From: Sphingomonas paucimobilis NBRC 13935
GTDB taxonomy: Bacteria > Pseudomonadota > Alphaproteobacteria > Sphingomonadales > Sphingomonadaceae
Length of the DNA stretch: 64,000 bases
Direction of reading: 5' to 3'
Assembly (NCBI RefSeq): GCF_000739895.2
Contig: NZ_BBJS01000007.1
Span: 62,001 to 126,000 of the forward strand
Numbering within the stretch: position 1 is the stretch's first letter; each line of letters starts with the position of its first letter. This document shows positions 17,959 through 28,649 of the stretch, piece after piece. Under the pieces are notes generated by a model. The model ran no database searches. It worked only from the letters and a program-made list of their open reading frames with translations, and was not told where the DNA came from. The position numbers and the translations under genes are program-made.

Positions 17959-18842
17959 ACCTACCCGACACCGCTGGCCGACTGACCCCGGCAGCGCCGC
18001 TGGCGCCGCTCGTGTGGTTCAAGGCGGGCGGACCGGCCGAATATCTGCTCGAGCCCAAGGACGTCGATGACCTGTCGGCGTTCCTGAAGGCGCTCGGGGG
18101 CGAGGTACCGGTCATGGCGCTGGGTCTCGGCTCCAACCTGATCGTGCGCGACGGCGGGGTGCCGGGCGTGGTGGTGCGGCTGGGCAAGCCGTTCAGCTAT
18201 GCGCGAGCCGGGGAAGAGCACCTTATCACCTGCGGCGGTGGGACTTCGGGCATTCTCGTTTCGTCCAATGCGCGCGATGCGGGGATCGGCGGGCTGGAGT
18301 TCCTGCGCTCGATCCCCGGCACGGTCGGCGGCTTCGTGCGGATGAACGGCGGGGCCTATGGCCGTGAGGTGGCCGATGTGCTCGTCTCCGCCACGGTGGT
18401 GCGGCGCGACGGCACGGTCGAGACGCTGGGCGTCGCGGACCTCGAATACACCTATCGCCACTCCAACCTGACCGATGGTACCGTGGTGGTCGAGGCGACC
18501 TTCCAAGGCCAGGCTGCTGAACCCGAGATCATCCAGGCCGAGATGGACCGAATCGCCGCCGCCCGCGAAGCATCGCAGCCGCTGCGTTCCAAGACCGGCG
18601 GCTCGACCTTCAAGAACCCAGAGGGCCACAAGGCCTGGGCGCTGGTCGATGCGGCGGGGTGCCGGGGGCTGACGCTGGGCGATGCGCAGGTGTCGGAGAA
18701 GCATTGCAACTTCCTACTCAACCTCGGCAACGCCACGGCGGCGGAGATCGAGGCGCTGGGCGAGGAGGTCCGGGCCAAGGTGAAAGCCCAATCGGGCGTC
18801 ACGCTCGAATGGGAAATACAACGAGTGGGAATCGCGAAGTGA
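17955..18842 (+). CDS. murB: UDP-N-acetylenolpyruvoylglucosamine reductase MurB
   Basis: 295 residues. FAD-dependent enzyme making UDP-MurNAc from the enolpyruvyl precursor. Motifs: [24 protein letters not shown] (FAD), [24 protein letters not shown], and [16 protein letters not shown] with the catalytic Ser. The length matches type II MurB proteins. ATG 17955 overlaps murC; a start 39 bp upstream would overlap further. Confidence 0.95.
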   Translation: MNLPDTAGRLTPAAPLAPLVWFKAGGPAEYLLEPKDVDDLSAFLKALGGEVPVMALGLGSNLIVRDGGVPGVVVRLGKPFSYARAGEEHLITCGGGTSGILVSSNARDAGIGGLEFLRSIPGTVGGFVRMNGGAYGREVADVLVSATVVRRDGTVETLGVADLEYTYRHSNLTDGTVVVEATFQGQAAEPEIIQAEMDRIAAAREASQPLRSKTGGSTFKNPEGHKAWALVDAAGCRGLTLGDAQVSEKHCNFLLNLGNATAAEIEALGEEVRAKVKAQSGVTLEWEIQRVGIAK

Positions 18843-19783
18843 CCAATCCTATCCATATCGCGGTTCTGATGGGCGGTTGGTCGGCGGAGCGGCCAGTGTC
18901 GCTGATGTCCGGCGCGGGCGTCGCCGATGCGCTGGAGCGGGCCGGCCACCGCGTCACCCGGATCGACATGGGCCGCGACGTCGCGGCCAGGCTGGTCGAA
19001 GCCCAGCCCGATCTCGTCTTCAATGCGCTGCACGGCTCTCCCGGCGAAGACGGCACGGTGCAGGGCATGCTCGATCTGATGGGCATAGCATACACCCATT
19101 CGGGCCTCGCCACCTCGGTCATCGCGATCGACAAGGTGCTGACCAAGCAGGCGCTCGTGCCGCACGGTATCCCCATGCCGGGTGGCCGTATCGTCAAGTC
19201 GGAGGAGCTGTTCGCCGGTGATCCGCTGCCGCGCCCCTATGTGCTGAAGCCGGTCAATGAGGGGTCGTCGGTCGGCGTCGCGATCGTCACCGACACCAGC
19301 AACCACGGCAATCCGATCGCGCGGGATGTCGCGGGTCCTTGGGCCGAATTCGAGGAACTGCTCGCCGAACCCTATATCCGGGGTCGCGAGCTGACGACCG
19401 CCGTGCTCGGCAACCGCGCGCTGGGCGTGACCGAACTCAAGCCCAAGAACGGCTGGTATGATTTCGACGCCAAATATACCGACGGCCTGACCGAGCATGT
19501 CTGCCCGGCGCAGATTCCCGACGAGATCGCCGAGGCGTGCAAGTCGCTGGCGCTCGAGGCACACCGCATCCTGGGCTGTCGCGGTGCCTCGCGCTCCGAC
19601 TTCCGCTGGGATGACGAGCGCGGTGTCGACGGCCTGTTCCTGCTGGAGGTCAACACCCAGCCGGGTATGACCCCGCTCAGCCTGGTTCCCGAACAGGGCC
19701 GCCATGTCGGCATGGATTACGACACGCTGGTCCAGGCGATCGTCGATGAGGCGATCGCCTGGTACAAGGATCAGGCGGGATGA
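18839..19783 (+). CDS. ddl: D-alanine--D-alanine ligase
   Basis: 314 residues from GTG 18839 (GTGA with murB); an ATG at 18809 is a possible alternative deeper in murB. ATP-grasp enzyme that supplies D-Ala-D-Ala for MurF. Motifs: LMGGWSAERPVSL, NALHGSPGEDGTVQG, SGLATSVIAIDKVLTK, LKPVNEGSSVGV, and the C-terminal LEVNTQPGMTPLSL. No vancomycin-type residues are evident. Confidence 0.94.
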   Translation: MTNPIHIAVLMGGWSAERPVSLMSGAGVADALERAGHRVTRIDMGRDVAARLVEAQPDLVFNALHGSPGEDGTVQGMLDLMGIAYTHSGLATSVIAIDKVLTKQALVPHGIPMPGGRIVKSEELFAGDPLPRPYVLKPVNEGSSVGVAIVTDTSNHGNPIARDVAGPWAEFEELLAEPYIRGRELTTAVLGNRALGVTELKPKNGWYDFDAKYTDGLTEHVCPAQIPDEIAEACKSLALEAHRILGCRGASRSDFRWDDERGVDGLFLLEVNTQPGMTPLSLVPEQGRHVGMDYDTLVQAIVDEAIAWYKDQAG

Positions 19784-20733
19784 GCCGGACGATCAAGCGC
19801 GGCCCCCCGCCGCGCCGCCCGGCGCCGCGCCGCCGCCAGCCGGTCAAGCGCGTCACGCTGACCGAGCGGCTGCTGGCCAAGGTTCCGGTCAGCGAAGAGA
19901 CGGTCAAGAAAGCGGTCACCTGGACCATCTTGGGCGGCGCTGGCGCGGCGGCGCTGGCGGTCGCGACCTATGTCGGCGTACCCGGCATGATCGGCACAGC
20001 GATCGCCGAGCAGGCGGGCCATGCCGGTTTCAAGGTTCAGCAGATCGAGGTGACCGGCCTGAAGCGCATGGACCGGATGACCGTCTATGCCGTCGCGCTC
20101 GACCAGCAGAGCCGGGCGATGCCGCTGGTCAATCTGGAGGACGTCCGTGCCAAGCTGCTGCGTTACGGCTGGATCAAGGATGCGCATGTCTCCAGGCGGC
20201 TGCCCGATACTCTGCTCGTCGATATCGAGGAGCGGAACCCGGCGGCGGTGTGGCAGGACAATGGCCAGCTGACCCTGATCGATGCGGGCGGGGTACTCTT
20301 GGAACCGGTACGGGCGGAGGCGATGCCCGACCTGCCGCTGATCATCGGGCCTGGTGCCAATTTGCAGGAACCCGCCTATCAGGCGCTGCTGTCCGCCGCG
20401 CCGGCGCTGAAGCCGCGGGTAAAGGCGGCGACGTGGATCGGCAATCGCCGCTGGGACCTGACCTTCGACAGCGGCGAGACGCTGGCCTTGCCCGAGGACG
20501 GGGCGGGGGCGGCGTTGATGAAGTTTGCGGCGATGGACGGCTCGCGGCCGTTGCTCGGGCGCGGCTGGTTGCGCTTTGATATGCGCGACCCGACGAAGCT
20601 GGTTGCGCGCAAGCCCGGTTTGAATCAGAATCACGCACTGGCCGATCCGGCCAAGGCCGGGGGCACGGCCGGCGAAACCGCACCGGGTAATGGTGCGGAC
20701 GAAACGACGGCCGAAGGGGCATCACAGGGGTAG
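19780..20733 (+). CDS. ftsQ: Cell division protein FtsQ
   Basis: 317 residues. The N-terminus is very basic and Pro/Arg-rich (about 30 residues), then comes one transmembrane helix (about 47-68). The POTRA domain follows, starting KVQQIEVTGLKRMDR, and the beta domain with VSRRLPDTLLVDIEERNPAAVWQ and LIDAGGVLLEP. FtsQ links FtsB/FtsL to the early divisome. After about residue 280 the tail is a Gly/Ala/Thr-rich extension. Coupled to ddl by ATGA. Confidence 0.92.
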   Translation: MSRTIKRGPPPRRPAPRRRQPVKRVTLTERLLAKVPVSEETVKKAVTWTILGGAGAAALAVATYVGVPGMIGTAIAEQAGHAGFKVQQIEVTGLKRMDRMTVYAVALDQQSRAMPLVNLEDVRAKLLRYGWIKDAHVSRRLPDTLLVDIEERNPAAVWQDNGQLTLIDAGGVLLEPVRAEAMPDLPLIIGPGANLQEPAYQALLSAAPALKPRVKAATWIGNRRWDLTFDSGETLALPEDGAGAALMKFAAMDGSRPLLGRGWLRFDMRDPTKLVARKPGLNQNHALADPAKAGGTAGETAPGNGADETTAEGASQG

Positions 20734-20740
20734 CAAGGTC

Positions 20741-22000
20741 ATGGCAAAGATTGCACCCGAGGGGCTGATCACCGCGCTGGACATCGGCTCGTCCAAGGTC
20801 TCCGCGCTGATCGCGCGCAAGGGCGATGGCGGCGAACTGATCGTGCTGGGCACCGGCCAGCGCGAAAGCCGGGGCGTCAAGCGCGGCTATATCGCCGATA
20901 TGGGCGCGACCGAGGCGGCGGTGCGCGAGGCGGTCGAACAGGCCGAACGGATCGCCGGCATCAATATCGAGAATGTCTGGGTCGGCTTTTCGGCCGGTGG
21001 CCTGGTGTCCGACGTGGCCGAGGTCGAATTCGAACTGGGCGGGCACCGGGTGGAACAGGGCGATATCGACGCGCTGCTGGCGGCCGGGCGCAACTCGATC
21101 GATCCGCAGGGACGGATGGTGCTGCACGCGCAGCCCGCGCTTTACACGCTCGACGGGCTGACGGGGGTGAAGAAGCCGCTAGGGCTCCATGCCGACCGAT
21201 TGGGCGTGCATATCCATGTCGTCGCCGCTGACGGATCGCCGGTGCGCAATCTCGACCTATGTGTCCGTTCGGCGCATCTGGAGGTGAAGTCGATCATCGC
21301 CGCGCCGGTGGCGACGGGTCTCGCCTGCCTATCCGACGAAGAGCGTGAGCTCGGCGTCGCGCTGGTCGAGATGGGGGCGGGGATCACCAATGTCTCGCTG
21401 TTTGCGGGCGGAATGCTGGTCGGGCTGTGCTCGCTGCCGATGGGCGCGGCCGATATTACCGATGACGTTGCCTCGGCCTTCGGCACGCGGCGGCAGATGG
21501 CCGAGCGGATGAAGTGCTTCCACGGCTCGGCCAATGCGAGCCCGCGCGACAATCACGACATGATCCAGGTGACGCCCATTTCCGCCGAGGATGGTGGCGA
21601 CACGATGCAGATCACCAAGGCGCAGCTGATCGGCGTGATCCGTCAGCGGCTGGAGCATCAGATGGGCGAAATCCGCAAGGCGCTCCAGCAGTTGAAGTTC
21701 GAGGGGCCGGTCGGGCGTCAGGTCGTGCTGACCGGCGGCGGCGCGGAATTGAAGGGCATCGCCGATTATGCGCAGCAGGCGCTGGGTCGCTCGGTCCGGA
21801 TCGGGCGACCGCGCGGGCTGACCGGTCTGCCCGATGCGCATGGCGGCCCGGCTTTCGCGACGCTCGCCGGTCTGGCTTTCTATGCCGCGACCGACCCGAT
21901 CGACCTGCGCAGCATCGCGCCGACGAACCAGACGGTCCACCGGCCGAGCGGCATGGGGCTGTTCCGGCGGCTGATTCAGGCGGCGAAGGCGAATTATTAA
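20741..22000 (+). CDS. ftsA: Cell division protein FtsA
   Basis: 419 residues from ATG 20741, 7 bp after ftsQ. Actin-like ATPase that tethers FtsZ to the membrane. Seen: ALDIGSSKVSALIA (phosphate 1), RGVKRGYI, the SHS2/1C insertion, LVEMGAGITNVSLFAGG (phosphate 2), LTGGGAELKG (adenosine) and the C-terminal amphipathic membrane helix ending FRRLIQAAKANY. Longer upstream starts would overlap ftsQ. Confidence 0.96.
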   Translation: MAKIAPEGLITALDIGSSKVSALIARKGDGGELIVLGTGQRESRGVKRGYIADMGATEAAVREAVEQAERIAGINIENVWVGFSAGGLVSDVAEVEFELGGHRVEQGDIDALLAAGRNSIDPQGRMVLHAQPALYTLDGLTGVKKPLGLHADRLGVHIHVVAADGSPVRNLDLCVRSAHLEVKSIIAAPVATGLACLSDEERELGVALVEMGAGITNVSLFAGGMLVGLCSLPMGAADITDDVASAFGTRRQMAERMKCFHGSANASPRDNHDMIQVTPISAEDGGDTMQITKAQLIGVIRQRLEHQMGEIRKALQQLKFEGPVGRQVVLTGGGAELKGIADYAQQALGRSVRIGRPRGLTGLPDAHGGPAFATLAGLAFYAATDPIDLRSIAPTNQTVHRPSGMGLFRRLIQAAKANY

Positions 22001-22119
22001 GCAAATCTGCCCGAGACTAGGCAGTTTTGGGTTGGCACCGGGCCGGTCGCTGGTGCACTAACAGTTATTCAGGGGCCCGGTCTTAGCGTATCGATCGGGA
22101 ACGGCGGAGTAAAATTGGG

Positions 22120-23652
22120 ATGAGCATCGAATTCATCGCACCCGAGGTCGACGAACTGACGCCGCGCATTGCGGTGATCGGTGTCGGCGGTGCCGGCGGC
22201 AACGCGATCGCGAACATGATGCGCGCCGAGGTACAGGGCGTGGATTTCCTCGTCGCCAATACCGACGCGCAGGCATTGAAGCAGTCGATCGCGCCGCAGC
22301 GTATCCAACTGGGTGCCAAGATCACACAGGGTCTGGGTGCGGGCAGCCGCCCGGAAATCGGCCGTGCGGCGGCCGAGGAGACGATCGAGGATCTGTCGAA
22401 GCTGCTCGAGGGCAGCCATATGTGCTTCATCGCCGCCGGCATGGGCGGCGGTACCGGCACGGGTGCGGCGCCCGTCATCGCCAAGGCGGCGCGTGACATG
22501 GGCATCCTGACGGTCGGCGTCGTGACCAAGCCCTTCGCCTTCGAGGGCAATCGTCGCGCCAAGTCGGCCGATGGCGGCATCGAGGAACTGCAGAAGTACG
22601 TCGATACGCTGATCGTCATCCCCAATCAGAATCTGTTCCTGATCGCCAACGCCAACACCACCTTCAAGGAAGCGTTCGCGATGGCGGACGAGGTGCTGCA
22701 GCAGGGCGTGCGCGGCATCACCGACCTGATGGTCATGCCGGGCCTCATCAACCTCGACTTCGCCGACGTCCGTTCGGTGATGCAGGAGATGGGCAAGGCG
22801 ATGATGGGCACCGGTGAAGCCACCGGCGACAATCGCGCGATCGAGGCGGCGCAGAAGGCCATCGCTAACCCGCTGCTCGACGGTGTGTCGATGCAGGGGG
22901 CCAAGGGCGTCATCATCTCGATCACGGGCGGCGACGATATGCGCCTGCTCGAGGTGGACGAGGCGGCGAATCACATTCGCGAGCTGGTCGATCCCGAAGC
23001 CAACATCATCTGGGGTTCGGCGTTCAATCCCGAACTCGAAGGCCGCATCCGCGTGTCGGTGGTCGCCACCGGCATCGACGCCGATGTGAAGCCGGGTGCC
23101 GCCGCGCCGGTCGAGGCGCAGCGCAGCAGCTTCAGCATGGGCGGCATGGCGCGCAAGACCGACGATACGCCGAGCTATCGCCCGAGCGAACCAGCGGCGC
23201 CCGCGACGCAGGCCGCTGCTCCGACGCCGGCCCCCGCATCGGCTCCGCAGCCGGCCGCGCCGTCGCCGAGCGTGACCCCGGCCGCTTCGGTCGTGACGCC
23301 GCCGGCCCCGGTGGCGGCCCCCGCCGCGCCGCAGCCGGCCCAGGAGGATGAGCTGGTTCTGGGTGCCGACACGATCGTCCCCAACGCGCCGCCCCAGCCC
23401 CAGGCTTCGGCACCTGCCGCTCCCGCCGAACCGGCCCCCGGTTCGGAAGAGGCGCGCCGCCGCTGGCTGGCCCCGGGCAGTGAAGCCGGCGATGTCCCGG
23501 CTCAGCCGGCCCCGCGCGTGAAGCTGGGCGGTACGTTGTTCGAGCGTATGTCGAATGCGGCGCGCGGTGCGCAGCGCGACGATAATGCGCAGGGTACCAG
23601 CGACTCGTCGCTCGACATCCCGCGTTTCCTGCACCGCCAGAACAACCAGTAA
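22120..23652 (+). CDS. ftsZ: Cell division protein FtsZ
   Basis: 510 residues. Tubulin-like GTPase forming the Z ring. Motifs: [13 protein letters not shown], the tubulin signature [13 protein letters not shown] (about 108), NLDFADV, and a synergy-loop region. After about residue 320 comes a long Pro/Ala-rich disordered linker (about 130 residues), then the conserved C-terminal peptide [10 protein letters not shown] that binds FtsA. The long linker is typical of alphaproteobacteria. A 119-bp gap after ftsA contains inverted repeats (CTGCC...GGCAG; GCACC...GGTGC) and may hold an extra ftsZ promoter. Confidence 0.96.
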   Translation: MSIEFIAPEVDELTPRIAVIGVGGAGGNAIANMMRAEVQGVDFLVANTDAQALKQSIAPQRIQLGAKITQGLGAGSRPEIGRAAAEETIEDLSKLLEGSHMCFIAAGMGGGTGTGAAPVIAKAARDMGILTVGVVTKPFAFEGNRRAKSADGGIEELQKYVDTLIVIPNQNLFLIANANTTFKEAFAMADEVLQQGVRGITDLMVMPGLINLDFADVRSVMQEMGKAMMGTGEATGDNRAIEAAQKAIANPLLDGVSMQGAKGVIISITGGDDMRLLEVDEAANHIRELVDPEANIIWGSAFNPELEGRIRVSVVATGIDADVKPGAAAPVEAQRSSFSMGGMARKTDDTPSYRPSEPAAPATQAAAPTPAPASAPQPAAPSPSVTPAASVVTPPAPVAAPAAPQPAQEDELVLGADTIVPNAPPQPQASAPAAPAEPAPGSEEARRRWLAPGSEAGDVPAQPAPRVKLGGTLFERMSNAARGAQRDDNAQGTSDSSLDIPRFLHRQNNQ

Positions 23653-23691
23653 TCCTGGTCCGTCAGCGCCGCTGGCGGGAATGTCACAAAA

Positions 23692-23723
23692 GGGCCTGCC
23701 CGAGCGATCGGGTGGGCCTTTTT
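23692..23723 (+). terminator. Strong intrinsic terminator of the dcw cluster
   Basis: Stem of about 12 pairs (GGGCCTGCCCGA with TCGGGTGGGCCT, loop GCGA) followed by TTTTT; four A precede the stem, so it may act in both directions. It lies 40 bp after the ftsZ stop. Confidence 0.85.
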
Positions 23724-23940
23724 GATTTTGGCGGTAAATCGAGATTCAACCTTTCCTTCCGGAAAGGGGGGCGCTGCTGGTCAAAATCGGCTTTTTTAGT
23801 GATCCTCCCCTGGCATCGCGCCTCGAGTGGTCCCTGCGGGGAATAAGCCTCCAAGGGCAATCCGACGAATATCGAGCGACCTTGGGAAAGCTTGGGCTGT
23901 CCCGCTTGCCTGCCGTCACTATCGACCGCTACTCTGCCTG

Positions 23941-24228
23941 ATGGCTTCGCTCTGGCGGGAATTTGTCGATTTTGTCGACTCGCAGATCAGCGTGGACGAT
24001 CATCGATTCTGGTCGACGGATTTGCGGTCCTTGGCTGCTTGGGCTCTGTTACCCTTTGTCACGCTCCTGTTTTTGGTCGATCGGCCATCGACGCTGGCGG
24101 ACCTCGCTGGGCTGGCCGGGTTTCTGCTGGAAGCGGGGTGGATCTGGTTCGTCTTCAAACGTCGTGCGATCAAGAAGCGCCACTGGACCGAACCGACCCG
24201 CTATTCCGACCAGAATGAAGGCTATTGA
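23941..24228 (+). CDS. Hypothetical two-helix membrane protein
   Basis: 95 residues from ATG 23941; a GTG 114 bp upstream in the same frame would add a poorly conserved-looking extension. Two hydrophobic segments (SLAAWALLPFVTLLFLV and LAGLAGFLLEAGWIWFVF) are separated by a short loop, and the tail is basic then acidic (KRRAIKKRHW). No family recognised. The preceding 217 bp contain a CCTTTCC/GGAAAGG palindrome (23750-23767) but no convincing promoter. Confidence 0.55.
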   Translation: MASLWREFVDFVDSQISVDDHRFWSTDLRSLAAWALLPFVTLLFLVDRPSTLADLAGLAGFLLEAGWIWFVFKRRAIKKRHWTEPTRYSDQNEGY

Positions 24229-24366
24229 AGACGAGTGGCCGGCAGTTTGTGACGACGGGCTGCCATCCCGCGCCGGCCATGATGCCACACCTGTTGGTCG
24301 ACCGTTCAGAGCGACCGGGCGCGCCGGTGTGCGATGCCCATTGCCCGGTGGCGCGAAACGCGCTTT

Positions 24367-24383
24367 ATGGGACATAGTCCCAT
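24367..24383 (+). promoter_or_regulatory. Perfect 7-bp inverted repeat overlapping a start codon
   Basis: ATGGGAC-ATA-GTCCCAT. The right arm ends within the ATG (24382) of the TPR/SPOR gene, so an RNA hairpin here would bury the initiation codon. It may be a translational switch or an operator at the start site. Confidence 0.4.
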
Positions 24384-26448
24384 GACGCCGACTTTCCTTT
24401 CCCGCGCTTCGCTGGCGCTCGCCCTGATGCTGGCGACCGCTCCGTCCCCGCTTCTGGCCCAGGAGGTGGTTCAGCCGCTTCCCGGCACAACCGATGCCGA
24501 TCGCCTGGGGGATGTGATGCGGCGCGTGGCGCAGAACCCGCGCGACGTGAACGCCCTGATCGAAGCCGCGCAACTGTCGATCCATCTCGACGATCTGTCG
24601 GGTGCGGCCTCGCTGCTCGCCCGCGCCGAAAAGGTCGATGTCCGCGATCCGCGGATCAAGGCGGGGATGGCGTCGATCCTGGTCCGCTCCGAACGGCCCG
24701 GCGAGGCCCTGCGTTACTTCGCGCAGGCCGAGGCAGCGGGACTGCCAGCGGCACAGTTCGCGGCGGATCGGGGCCTGGCCTATGATCTGGTCGGCGACCA
24801 GCCCCGGGCGCAGCGCGATTACCGGCTGGCCTTGGCCAAGGATCCGAGCGACGAGCTCATCCGTCGCTATGCCCTGTCGCTCGGTATTTCGGGGCAGCGC
24901 GAACAGGCGCTCGAACAGCTAGACCCCCTGCTGCGCAAGGCCGATCGGGCGGCCTGGCGCGCGCGCGCCTTCATTCTGGCGATGGGCGGCGATCTGCCCG
25001 AAGCGACACGGATCGCCAGCACGATGATGCCGCCGCAACTGGCGCAGGGGCTGCAACCTTTCTTCCAGCGACTGCCGACCTTGCCCGCCGTCGATCGCGC
25101 CTTTGCGGTGCATTTCGGTGAGACGCGTGCCACGCCCGAGCGTCTGGCGGATGCGCGACTGGCACCGGTGTTGCCGGCCCTGGCCCCGACCGCGCCGGTC
25201 GCGCTGGCGTCGTCCACCCCGGTGGCGGCGCCTGTCGCGTCACGCGGTGACACCCGGCGCAACGGCCGCAACGCGAACCGCAACAATCGTGGCACGGCCC
25301 TCGCTGCGGCCGTTCCGGGCCCGGCCCGTACCGCACCCGTACGCACCGAAACCCCCGCGCCGGTGCAGATGGCCTCGGCCAATCCGGTCCGTCCGGCAAC
25401 CGAACAACGGGCTACCCCGGCCGCCGCCCCGATGCAGATGGTGCAGCCACTGCCCGGCTTCACCTCGTCCCTGCCGACGGCCACCTCATCGGCGCCGGCG
25501 ACCGCCGTCGCGTCCGCCGAGCCTGCCCGGCCGATGATCCAGCCACTTCCGGCCGCGAACCCGCCAGCGCAGGTGGCGCAAGTTCAGCCGCTGCCGTCCG
25601 CCACGCCGCCGGCCCAGGTTGCGCAGGCTGCGCCCGCTTCGCCGACCCTGGCCAACCCGCCCGTTCAAGTGGCGCCGGTCACGCCGACACCCGCTCCCGT
25701 CGCGACCGCAATGATCCAGCCGCTGCCCCCGCGAACCGAAGAACCAACACCGACGCCCAAGCCGCCGGTCTCGACGGCGCGTCGCCCTTCGTTGGCGGCC
25801 GCGCGCGCGGTGCGGGAGGATTCGGTGCTGGCCCGGATCGTCGCCAATCTGTCGATCCCCGCCTCCGAACTGGGCGTCGAGGGGCCCGAGCGCCCGACCG
25901 TGGTCGCCGCCGCCACGCCGGTGAGCACTACCTCGCAGCGTGTGCTGGCCGAGGCGCGGGCCAAGGCCGAGCGCGACGAGGCGGCACGTGAAAAGGCCGC
26001 CGAAGTGGTCGAGCCGCCGGCGCGCGATCCCAAGGAAATCGCCGCCGAACGCAAGGCGAAGCTCGCCAAGGCCGCCGCCGACAAGAAGGCCCTTGCTGCG
26101 AAGAAGGCGGAGGCCGAGAAAAAGGCTTTGGCCGACAAGGAAGCCGCCGAAGAGAAGCGCAAGGCCCGCGCCAATCCCGCGCGCATCTGGGTCCAGGTCG
26201 CGGGCGGCGCGAACGAGTCGGATCTGCCCAAGGCGTGGACCGCCGCCAAGGCCAAGGCGCCCGAGCTGTTCGCCGGTCATCAGGGGTACAAGACGCCGTT
26301 GCGCGCCACCCACCGCGTGCTGACCGGTCCCTTCAAGACCGATGAGGAAGCGCGCGCCTTTGTCAACAAGCTGGCCAAGAAGGGTGTTTCGGCCTTCCCG
26401 GTCAACAGCGAGGCGGGGCAGGCGGTCACGCGGCTCGACGCGAAATAA
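24382..26448 (+). CDS. Exported TPR- and SPOR-domain protein
   Basis: 688 residues from ATG 24382, with a signal peptide cleaved near PLLAQE (about residue 27). Residues about 40-230 form TPR-like helical repeats ([37 protein letters not shown]). A ~300-residue Pro/Ala/Thr-rich linker follows, with recurrent QPLP motifs. Then comes an Ala/Lys/Glu coiled coil (about 520-610) and a C-terminal SPOR domain ([19 protein letters not shown] to the end). SPOR domains bind denuded septal glycan. An envelope role at the division site is inferred from the domains and from the neighbouring dcw cluster. It ends 4 bp before dgt. Confidence 0.82.
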   Translation: MTPTFLSRASLALALMLATAPSPLLAQEVVQPLPGTTDADRLGDVMRRVAQNPRDVNALIEAAQLSIHLDDLSGAASLLARAEKVDVRDPRIKAGMASILVRSERPGEALRYFAQAEAAGLPAAQFAADRGLAYDLVGDQPRAQRDYRLALAKDPSDELIRRYALSLGISGQREQALEQLDPLLRKADRAAWRARAFILAMGGDLPEATRIASTMMPPQLAQGLQPFFQRLPTLPAVDRAFAVHFGETRATPERLADARLAPVLPALAPTAPVALASSTPVAAPVASRGDTRRNGRNANRNNRGTALAAAVPGPARTAPVRTETPAPVQMASANPVRPATEQRATPAAAPMQMVQPLPGFTSSLPTATSSAPATAVASAEPARPMIQPLPAANPPAQVAQVQPLPSATPPAQVAQAAPASPTLANPPVQVAPVTPTPAPVATAMIQPLPPRTEEPTPTPKPPVSTARRPSLAAARAVREDSVLARIVANLSIPASELGVEGPERPTVVAAATPVSTTSQRVLAEARAKAERDEAAREKAAEVVEPPARDPKEIAAERKAKLAKAAADKKALAAKKAEAEKKALADKEAAEEKRKARANPARIWVQVAGGANESDLPKAWTAAKAKAPELFAGHQGYKTPLRATHRVLTGPFKTDEEARAFVNKLAKKGVSAFPVNSEAGQAVTRLDAK

Positions 26449-26452
26449 GCAG

Positions 26453-27619
26453 ATGACCCTTTTTGCCCCCTGGGCATCCTTCCCCGACGAAAGCCGGGGC
26501 CGCCGCCATGACGAGACCAAGGGCCTCGAGCGGGGCCCGCGCGACGCGTTTCAGCGCGATCGCGACCGCATCATCCATTCGATCAGCTTTCGCCGGCTGC
26601 GCCACAAGACCCAGGTCTTCATGGCCCCCGATGGCGACCATTTCCGCGTCCGCCTGACCCATAGCCTGGAGGTCGCGCAGATCGGCCGCACGATCGCGCG
26701 GACGCTGGGGCTGAACGAGGACCTGACCGAGGCGCTGTGCCTGGCGCACGACATCGGCCATCCGCCTTTCGGCCATGCGGGCGAGGATGCGCTGAAGGCT
26801 GCGCTCGACGAGCAGGGCGGGTTCGACCATAACGGCCACACACTGCGTACGCTGACCGAGATCGAGCGGCCTTATCCGCGCTGGGATGGGCTGAACCTGA
26901 CCTGGGAGACGCTGGAGGGGCTGGCCAAGCATAACGGGCCGGTCCGCCATCCCGGCTGGGCGCTACGTGAGGCCGATGCGGGTTTTCCGCTCGATCTGGA
27001 TAGCCATGCCTCGTTGGAGGCGCAGGTGGCCGCGCTGGCCGACGACATCGCCTATGACAATCACGATATCGACGATGGCCTGCGCGCCGGGCTGTTGACG
27101 CTCGACCAGTTGCTTGCGGTGCCGCTGGTCGCGCGCGGCTGGGACACGGCGCGCGCCAAGTTTCCCGATGTCGCGCCCAAAAGGCTGGCGAGCGAGCTGA
27201 TCCGCTCGCAGATCGGCGTGATGGTCAACGACCTCGTCGCCGAGACCCGCGCCCGGATCACTGAAAGCGGGGTGGGCGACGTCACTGATGTGCGTGCCGC
27301 CGGCCGCGCGCTGGTCGGCTTTTCGGAAGCCATGCGGGTCGAGGAGCGCGATCTGAAGCGCTTCATGTACGCCAATCTCTACCACCACCCGCGCCAGCTG
27401 GCGGCGGCGGATGCGGCGCATGGCATCGTGAAGGGCCTGTTCGCGGCATACCGCGCCGACCCTGCGCAACTGCCCGAGGAATGGCGCGAACGCCTGCCCG
27501 AGGCCGAGCCCGAGCGCAGCCGCCATATCGCGGACTTCATCGCCGGGATGACCGATCGCTATGCGGTGCGGTGTTACCAGGACGTAGTAGGAGCGATCGA
27601 TCTGCCCGAAGGGTTTTGA
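26453..27619 (+). CDS. dgt: dGTPase-like deoxynucleotide triphosphohydrolase
   Basis: 388 residues. HD-domain hydrolase that splits dNTPs into nucleoside and tripolyphosphate. Metal and active-site motifs: [36 protein letters not shown] (the HD pair), and [13 protein letters not shown]. This is the type 2 dGTPase-like subfamily common in alphaproteobacteria. ATG 26453 lies 4 bp after the SPOR gene's stop, so the two are probably co-transcribed. Confidence 0.93.
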   Translation: MTLFAPWASFPDESRGRRHDETKGLERGPRDAFQRDRDRIIHSISFRRLRHKTQVFMAPDGDHFRVRLTHSLEVAQIGRTIARTLGLNEDLTEALCLAHDIGHPPFGHAGEDALKAALDEQGGFDHNGHTLRTLTEIERPYPRWDGLNLTWETLEGLAKHNGPVRHPGWALREADAGFPLDLDSHASLEAQVAALADDIAYDNHDIDDGLRAGLLTLDQLLAVPLVARGWDTARAKFPDVAPKRLASELIRSQIGVMVNDLVAETRARITESGVGDVTDVRAAGRALVGFSEAMRVEERDLKRFMYANLYHHPRQLAAADAAHGIVKGLFAAYRADPAQLPEEWRERLPEAEPERSRHIADFIAGMTDRYAVRCYQDVVGAIDLPEGF

Positions 27620-27720
27620 TGGCTGCAGTTGTAAAAAGCCTATTGACCTGTTGGGTCTTCTGAAGCGCCGGTGGCCGAATATGGCAAATCGTGGCAAGCC
27701 ACGGATAAGGGCAATGAATT

Positions 27721-28572
27721 ATGCCGTTCGAGCCGTTTGGCTATCGCGTCGATCTATTGGCACCCTATTCTATGGCGGAGACTCAAGGGCGTATCAGGGC
27801 CGGCCTGAAGCCGTTATTCGAACCCCGGAACGGCGCGCGGGGTTGGGTGGTGGGGCCTCTGTTTTGCCTTTGGTTCTCGATGGTCAATCGATCTGGGCCG
27901 ATGGTGTTCGGCATCATCTCGCAGGAAGGCGATCAAACGCGGCTGCGCGGCCGGGCTGGTTCCGACCTTAATGGCATCGCCTTTATAACACTGTGGGCGT
28001 TTATGGGCATCTCCGCTCTGCTGGGGGCGATCCGCAAGGAAGATACGGGTTTTGGCGATCCGCTGCTGCTTGCTGCGATCGTGTTTGGCGGTGTGCCTTT
28101 TTTATGGTGGATGGCCCATCGTGACCGCCGTCAGGCGGACCCGCTCGTGCGCTATTTGAGCGATGCTGTAGGTGGATCGGGGCAATCGCTTCGAGCGAAA
28201 TCACGTGCGGTGACGGTCATGCCGGGTCTCGTCTTGTCTGTAGGCGATGAAAAGCTAAACCGCGCCGTGACGTCCGATCTGCTTCACGATCTGTTGATCG
28301 GCGTTGCCCCCGGGAGCTCGCTCAAAGTTGAGACCAAGACCAGTGGCTATCTTTATATCGTCTTTCGGGATGGCGACTATGCTATCGGAAAAGCCGAAGC
28401 CCCTGAGCATGGTCGCTTATACGCCGTGCATAAGGACACCGAAACGATTCAACGGGCGCTAAAGCACGACGTATTCACGTTCGAAGAGGCGCGGGAAATC
28501 CTGATGGCCTATGTATCGTCAGCACCTGACCCGGCCTTCTTGGAATGGAGTGCGGTCAAACCACGCTGGTGA
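27721..28572 (+). CDS. Orphan two-part membrane protein of unknown function
   Basis: 283 residues. The N-terminal part (1-140) has a GYRVDLLAPYS start, NGARGWVVGPLFCLWFS, FGIIS and GRAGSDLNG, with three or so hydrophobic segments. The C-terminal part (about 150-283) is soluble and compact, with SLKVETKTSGYLYIVF, DGDYAIGK and FTFEEAREILMAY, and looks like a small stand-alone fold such as those of bacterial immunity proteins (resemblance only). Codon choice is clearly less GC-rich than in neighbours (many T/A third positions), suggesting later acquisition. It is followed by a strong terminator. No family can be named with confidence. Confidence 0.7.
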   Translation: MPFEPFGYRVDLLAPYSMAETQGRIRAGLKPLFEPRNGARGWVVGPLFCLWFSMVNRSGPMVFGIISQEGDQTRLRGRAGSDLNGIAFITLWAFMGISALLGAIRKEDTGFGDPLLLAAIVFGGVPFLWWMAHRDRRQADPLVRYLSDAVGGSGQSLRAKSRAVTVMPGLVLSVGDEKLNRAVTSDLLHDLLIGVAPGSSLKVETKTSGYLYIVFRDGDYAIGKAEAPEHGRLYAVHKDTETIQRALKHDVFTFEEAREILMAYVSSAPDPAFLEWSAVKPRW

Positions 28573-28595
28573 ACCGGCTCGGCGAAAGCCCTTAC

Positions 28596-28633
28596 GGATT
28601 GGCCCACCCCAAATTGGGATGGGCCAATCCTTT
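28596..28633 (+). terminator. Bidirectional terminator between convergent genes
   Basis: Nearly perfect long hairpin: GGATTGGCCCA and TGGGCCAATCC, with inner CCCAA/TTGGG, followed by TTT. It lies between the ends of the 27721 gene and the minus-strand exported protein gene. Confidence 0.75.
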
Positions 28634-28649
28634 GCAAACAAGGGGGGGA

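Noticed and set aside
27800..27840. A GTTATTCGAACCCC stretch resembling a tRNA T-arm
   Set aside because: No acceptor or anticodon stem can be folded around it, and it lies inside the 27721 coding frame.
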